Source: a virus. From it: a stretch of 48,881 nt of DNA. Each line of letters begins with the position of its first letter. The stretch's first letter is position 1. The notes beneath the pieces are model-generated. The model was given only the letters and a program-made list of their open reading frames with translations. It made no database searches and was not told where the DNA came from. Both the position numbers and the translations under genes were made by a program. Shown in pieces: positions 47,534-48,881 of the stretch. The stretch spans positions 1-48,881 of the IMG/VR virus record IMGVR_UViG_3300028571_000040. One strand, given 5' to 3'.

Positions 47534-47701
47534 ATGAAACACACTGGTAAACAATTTATTGATATGACTAAAAATGATGATAATGTTAATAATCAGATTT
47601 TAAATGAACTGCGCGATTTGAATATTCTTGTTATGGGATTGGCGCATCAATTATCAGAGATTAAAAATAAAGGCAAAAAAAATGCAAAGCAACCAGCATA
47701 A
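47534..47701 (+). CDS. 55-residue hypothetical helical protein
   Basis: It starts two bases after the previous stop, with AAAGGAG 7 bases before the ATG. The product MKHTGKQFIDMTKNDDNVNN continues QILNELRDLNILVMGLAHQL, an amphipathic helix with heptad spacing, and ends in a Lys-rich tail. It overlaps the next gene by 20 bases. Nothing more can be said about function. Confidence 0.58.
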   Translation: MKHTGKQFIDMTKNDDNVNNQILNELRDLNILVMGLAHQLSEIKNKGKKNAKQPA

Positions 47702-47822
47702 AGTTAGCATTAGAGCTTTTTTATTAATATCATTTATTGTTTTTAGCTTTCCGATATGGATTAAATGGCTATTAGGATGGATGGTTTTTGGCGGCGAATA
47801 TATAGAAGGAATTATTAAATAA
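47682..47822 (+). CDS. 46-residue membrane protein
   Basis: The start was set at ATG 47682, the first in frame within the end of the preceding gene, with AGG about 10 bases upstream. The product has hydrophobic segments AFLLISFIVFSFPIWI and WLLGWMVFGG that could form one long or two short spans. The stop overlaps the next ATG (TAATG). The family is unknown. Confidence 0.55.
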   Translation: MQSNQHKVSIRAFLLISFIVFSFPIWIKWLLGWMVFGGEYIEGIIK

Positions 47823-48163
47823 TGACAAAATCACCGATTGAAGAAATGAAGGAATACGTAGCTCACTTTCTTGATTTCAAGGCAAGAAATTTATCAAGTC
47901 CGTTTGATTACCACACGGCTATAGAGGATGTCATAGACCACCTCCACGCCACGGGGCGGTTGAGTTTGTGGAAAACTGATACTCCACCAAAAGACGGGAC
48001 TGTATTTATTGCTGACGATGAGTATGACGAGCTTTATAGGGCAAAATATTTTCCAGATCATTACTCTGGACAGCCAAAGTTTTGTGAGCATACCGATGAT
48101 GACAATGAGTTGATTATAAAAAGATGGATGCCACTACCAAAACAGGAGAACGGGGATGAGTAG
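47822..48163 (+). CDS. DUF551-like protein
   Basis: A 113-residue protein. The C-terminal half (LWKTDTPPKDGTVFIADDEY and KRWMPLPKQ) shows the DUF551-type pattern of W-x-x-x-x-x-P-x-D-G-x-x-x-x-x, ending W-M-P-L-P, as in the protein at 1425-1979. The N-terminal half is helical (KEYVAHFLDFKARN, then VIDHLHATGRL). It overlaps the next gene by 8 bases. These small modular proteins cluster on both sides of the window ends. The function is unknown. Confidence 0.7.
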   Translation: MTKSPIEEMKEYVAHFLDFKARNLSSPFDYHTAIEDVIDHLHATGRLSLWKTDTPPKDGTVFIADDEYDELYRAKYFPDHYSGQPKFCEHTDDDNELIIKRWMPLPKQENGDE

Positions 48164-48410
48164 TTTTGTAGAAATGTTATGCGCTGGACCGAAGGGGTTA
48201 AATTCCACATATCGACCAGAAGCAGGAACAGTTTGCCTAATATCTGGCCCTAATTGTGATAACGACGAAGGATATGTATTCTCAGAGTTCACAGTATTGT
48301 GGAGCAATGATATTTTTGTTCTGTACGGTAACGAAGGCTTCTGGCCTAACCTATATAAATGGGATCATGTTATCGCGAAGGAGATTACCTTATTGAAGCC
48401 CTCCGCATAG
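48156..48410 (+). CDS. Hypothetical 84-residue protein
   Basis: It overlaps the previous stop and has AGGAG 10 bases before the ATG. The sequence KGLNSTYRPEAGTVCLISGP continues NCDNDEGYVFSEFTVLWSND and FWPNLYKWDHVIAKE, a compact beta-type protein. The G-P-N-x-D-x-D-x-G-Y pattern resembles a common small phage protein found next to DUF551 genes. It overlaps the following gene by 52 bases in another frame. The function is unknown. Confidence 0.6.
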   Translation: MSSFVEMLCAGPKGLNSTYRPEAGTVCLISGPNCDNDEGYVFSEFTVLWSNDIFVLYGNEGFWPNLYKWDHVIAKEITLLKPSA

Positions 48411-48562
48411 CCGCAGCAATCGAGGCTGGTACGCATAAGATTGTGCCTGTGGAGCCTACGGAAGCGATGGTAGAAGCTTGGTTCCTTGACGGGAGTTACA
48501 AAGCCATGCTCTCCGCCTACGATTTTAACACTGAAAACACAAAGGAAAACAACAATGATTAA
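48359..48562 (+). CDS. Small phage accessory protein (PVEPTEAM motif)
   Basis: A 67-residue frame; ATG 48359 is the first start but has no site. GGAG at 48379 suggests that translation may begin nearer ATT 48391 or by coupling. The core ALRIAAAIEAGTHKIVPVEP followed by TEAMVEAWFLDGSYKAMLSA matches a P-V-E-P-T-x-x-M-x-x-A segment found in many small phage proteins, sometimes fused to Lar or DUF551 modules. The stop overlaps the pentapeptide gene start (ATGATTAA). Confidence 0.6.
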   Translation: MGSCYREGDYLIEALRIAAAIEAGTHKIVPVEPTEAMVEAWFLDGSYKAMLSAYDFNTENTKENNND

Positions 48563-48881
48563 ATTTGAAGTATTTAACCGATTTACACTTAAGCTGCAAT
48601 TCACCGCAGAGATTAATGTAGAAGAAACCGCAAGCCTTTCTATAAAGCGCGGTGCCGCTCTGGAATGGGCCTATCTGGAAGGGGCCAATCTGGAAGGGGC
48701 CAATCTGAAAGGGGCCAATCTGAAAGGGGCCAATCTGAAAGGGGCCAATCTGGAATGGGCCTATCTGGAAGGGGCCAATCTGGAAGGGGCCAATCTGAAA
48801 GGGGCCAATCTGAAAGGGGCCTATCTGGAATGGGCCAATCTGGAAGGGGCCAATCTGGAAGGGGCCAATCTGGAAGGGGCC
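48555..48881 (+). CDS. Pentapeptide-repeat protein, N-terminal part (continues at base 1)
   Basis: AAAGGAAA lies before ATG 48555. The first 35 residues (MIKFEVFNRFTLKLQFTAEI, then NVEETASLSIKRGAALEWA) are a short N-terminal domain I know from phage pentapeptide proteins (V-x-N-R-x-x-x-x-x-Q-F-T-A-E-I, then a helix). From 48660 the A(N/Y)L(E/K)G units run to the window end: 14 full units plus four codons. The end is in frame with base 1. Overlapping the identical terminal 12 bases restores the five-residue register. Confidence 0.9.
   Translation, partial: MIKFEVFNRFTLKLQFTAEINVEETASLSIKRGAALEWAYLEGANLEGANLKGANLKGANLKGANLEWAYLEGANLEGANLKGANLKGAYLEWANLEGANLEGANLEGA
48660..48881 (+). repeat. 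Tandem 15-bp pentapeptide-coding repeat, right part (14.8 units)
   Basis: Same 15-base unit as at 1-270, with variation at the same three bases only (g/a, g/t, a/t at unit positions 4, 7 and 13). The array is cut by the window end after CTGGAAGGGGCC, which is identical to the first 12 bases of the window. Confidence 0.97.

Noticed and set aside
48660-48881. Diversity-generating retroelement as the source of repeat variation
   Set aside because: No reverse transcriptase or template repeat is present, and the variation is g/a, g/t and a/t at fixed sites rather than adenine-specific.

Overview
The window looks like one essentially complete tailed-phage genome of about 48.9 kb. The capsid side is HK97-like (terminase, portal, prohead protease, HK97-fold capsid protein). 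The tail is a Mu-like contractile one (sheath, tube, E/E' chaperone with a -1 frameshift site, tape measure, gp43 to gp48-type baseplate genes). The two ends of the window fall inside one pentapeptide-repeat gene. The last 12 bases equal the first 12, and overlapping them restores the repeat register, so the molecule is probably circular or circularly permuted and was cut in a repeat. Base composition is AT-leaning and Shine-Dalgarno sites are clear. Some small genes resemble families I associate with phages of Alphaproteobacteria, but that host guess is weak. I found no integrase, tRNA, rRNA or CRISPR array.

Layout: two long, divergently oriented arms start from a gene-free control region at 34,688-35,314. 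The leftward (minus) arm runs from 34.7 kb down to about 6 kb: small and large terminase, a block of fibre-like genes (32.5-28.0 kb), portal, Mu F-type head protein, protease, major capsid, decoration-like protein, a strong terminator, head-tail connectors, tail tube and sheath, E/E', tape measure, baseplate, two paralogous tail fibres, a fibre chaperone, a holin candidate, an M15 endolysin and an overlapping Rz/Rz1 spanin pair. The rightward (plus) arm runs from 35.3 kb through the window end and continues at 1-5.9 kb: a winged-helix protein, a Toprim primase-helicase, a DUF3310 protein, Sak4-type recombinase, SSB-like protein, PD-(D/E)XK nuclease, an intein-bearing SF2 helicase, and many small proteins (Lar-like zinc ribbons, DUF551-like proteins, RuvC-like resolvase, metallophosphoesterase). 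It ends at an intrinsic terminator at 5,933-5,963, where the two arms meet.

The most striking region is the helicase gene (43,495-47,241). It carries two inteins, one splitting the DECH box (motif II) and one in motif V. The second intein has a LAGLIDADG endonuclease in frame. The first has none in frame. Instead, a different reading frame of the same DNA (44,030-44,716) encodes a zinc-finger plus Vsr/DUF559-like nuclease with its own plausible ribosome binding site. The nuclease frame runs through the conserved C-terminal splicing blocks and takes its stop codon from the extein just past the splice site. This looks like an overprinted homing endonuclease nested out of frame inside an intein, and it is the best candidate for something undescribed here.

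Other points of note are an apparently nonsense-mutated small membrane-protein gene (4,476-4,682), a nuclease with a Glu-to-Gln change at a predicted catalytic position, a pentapeptide gene whose units differ only at three fixed non-synonymous bases, and back-to-back promoter elements inside an inverted repeat in the control region.
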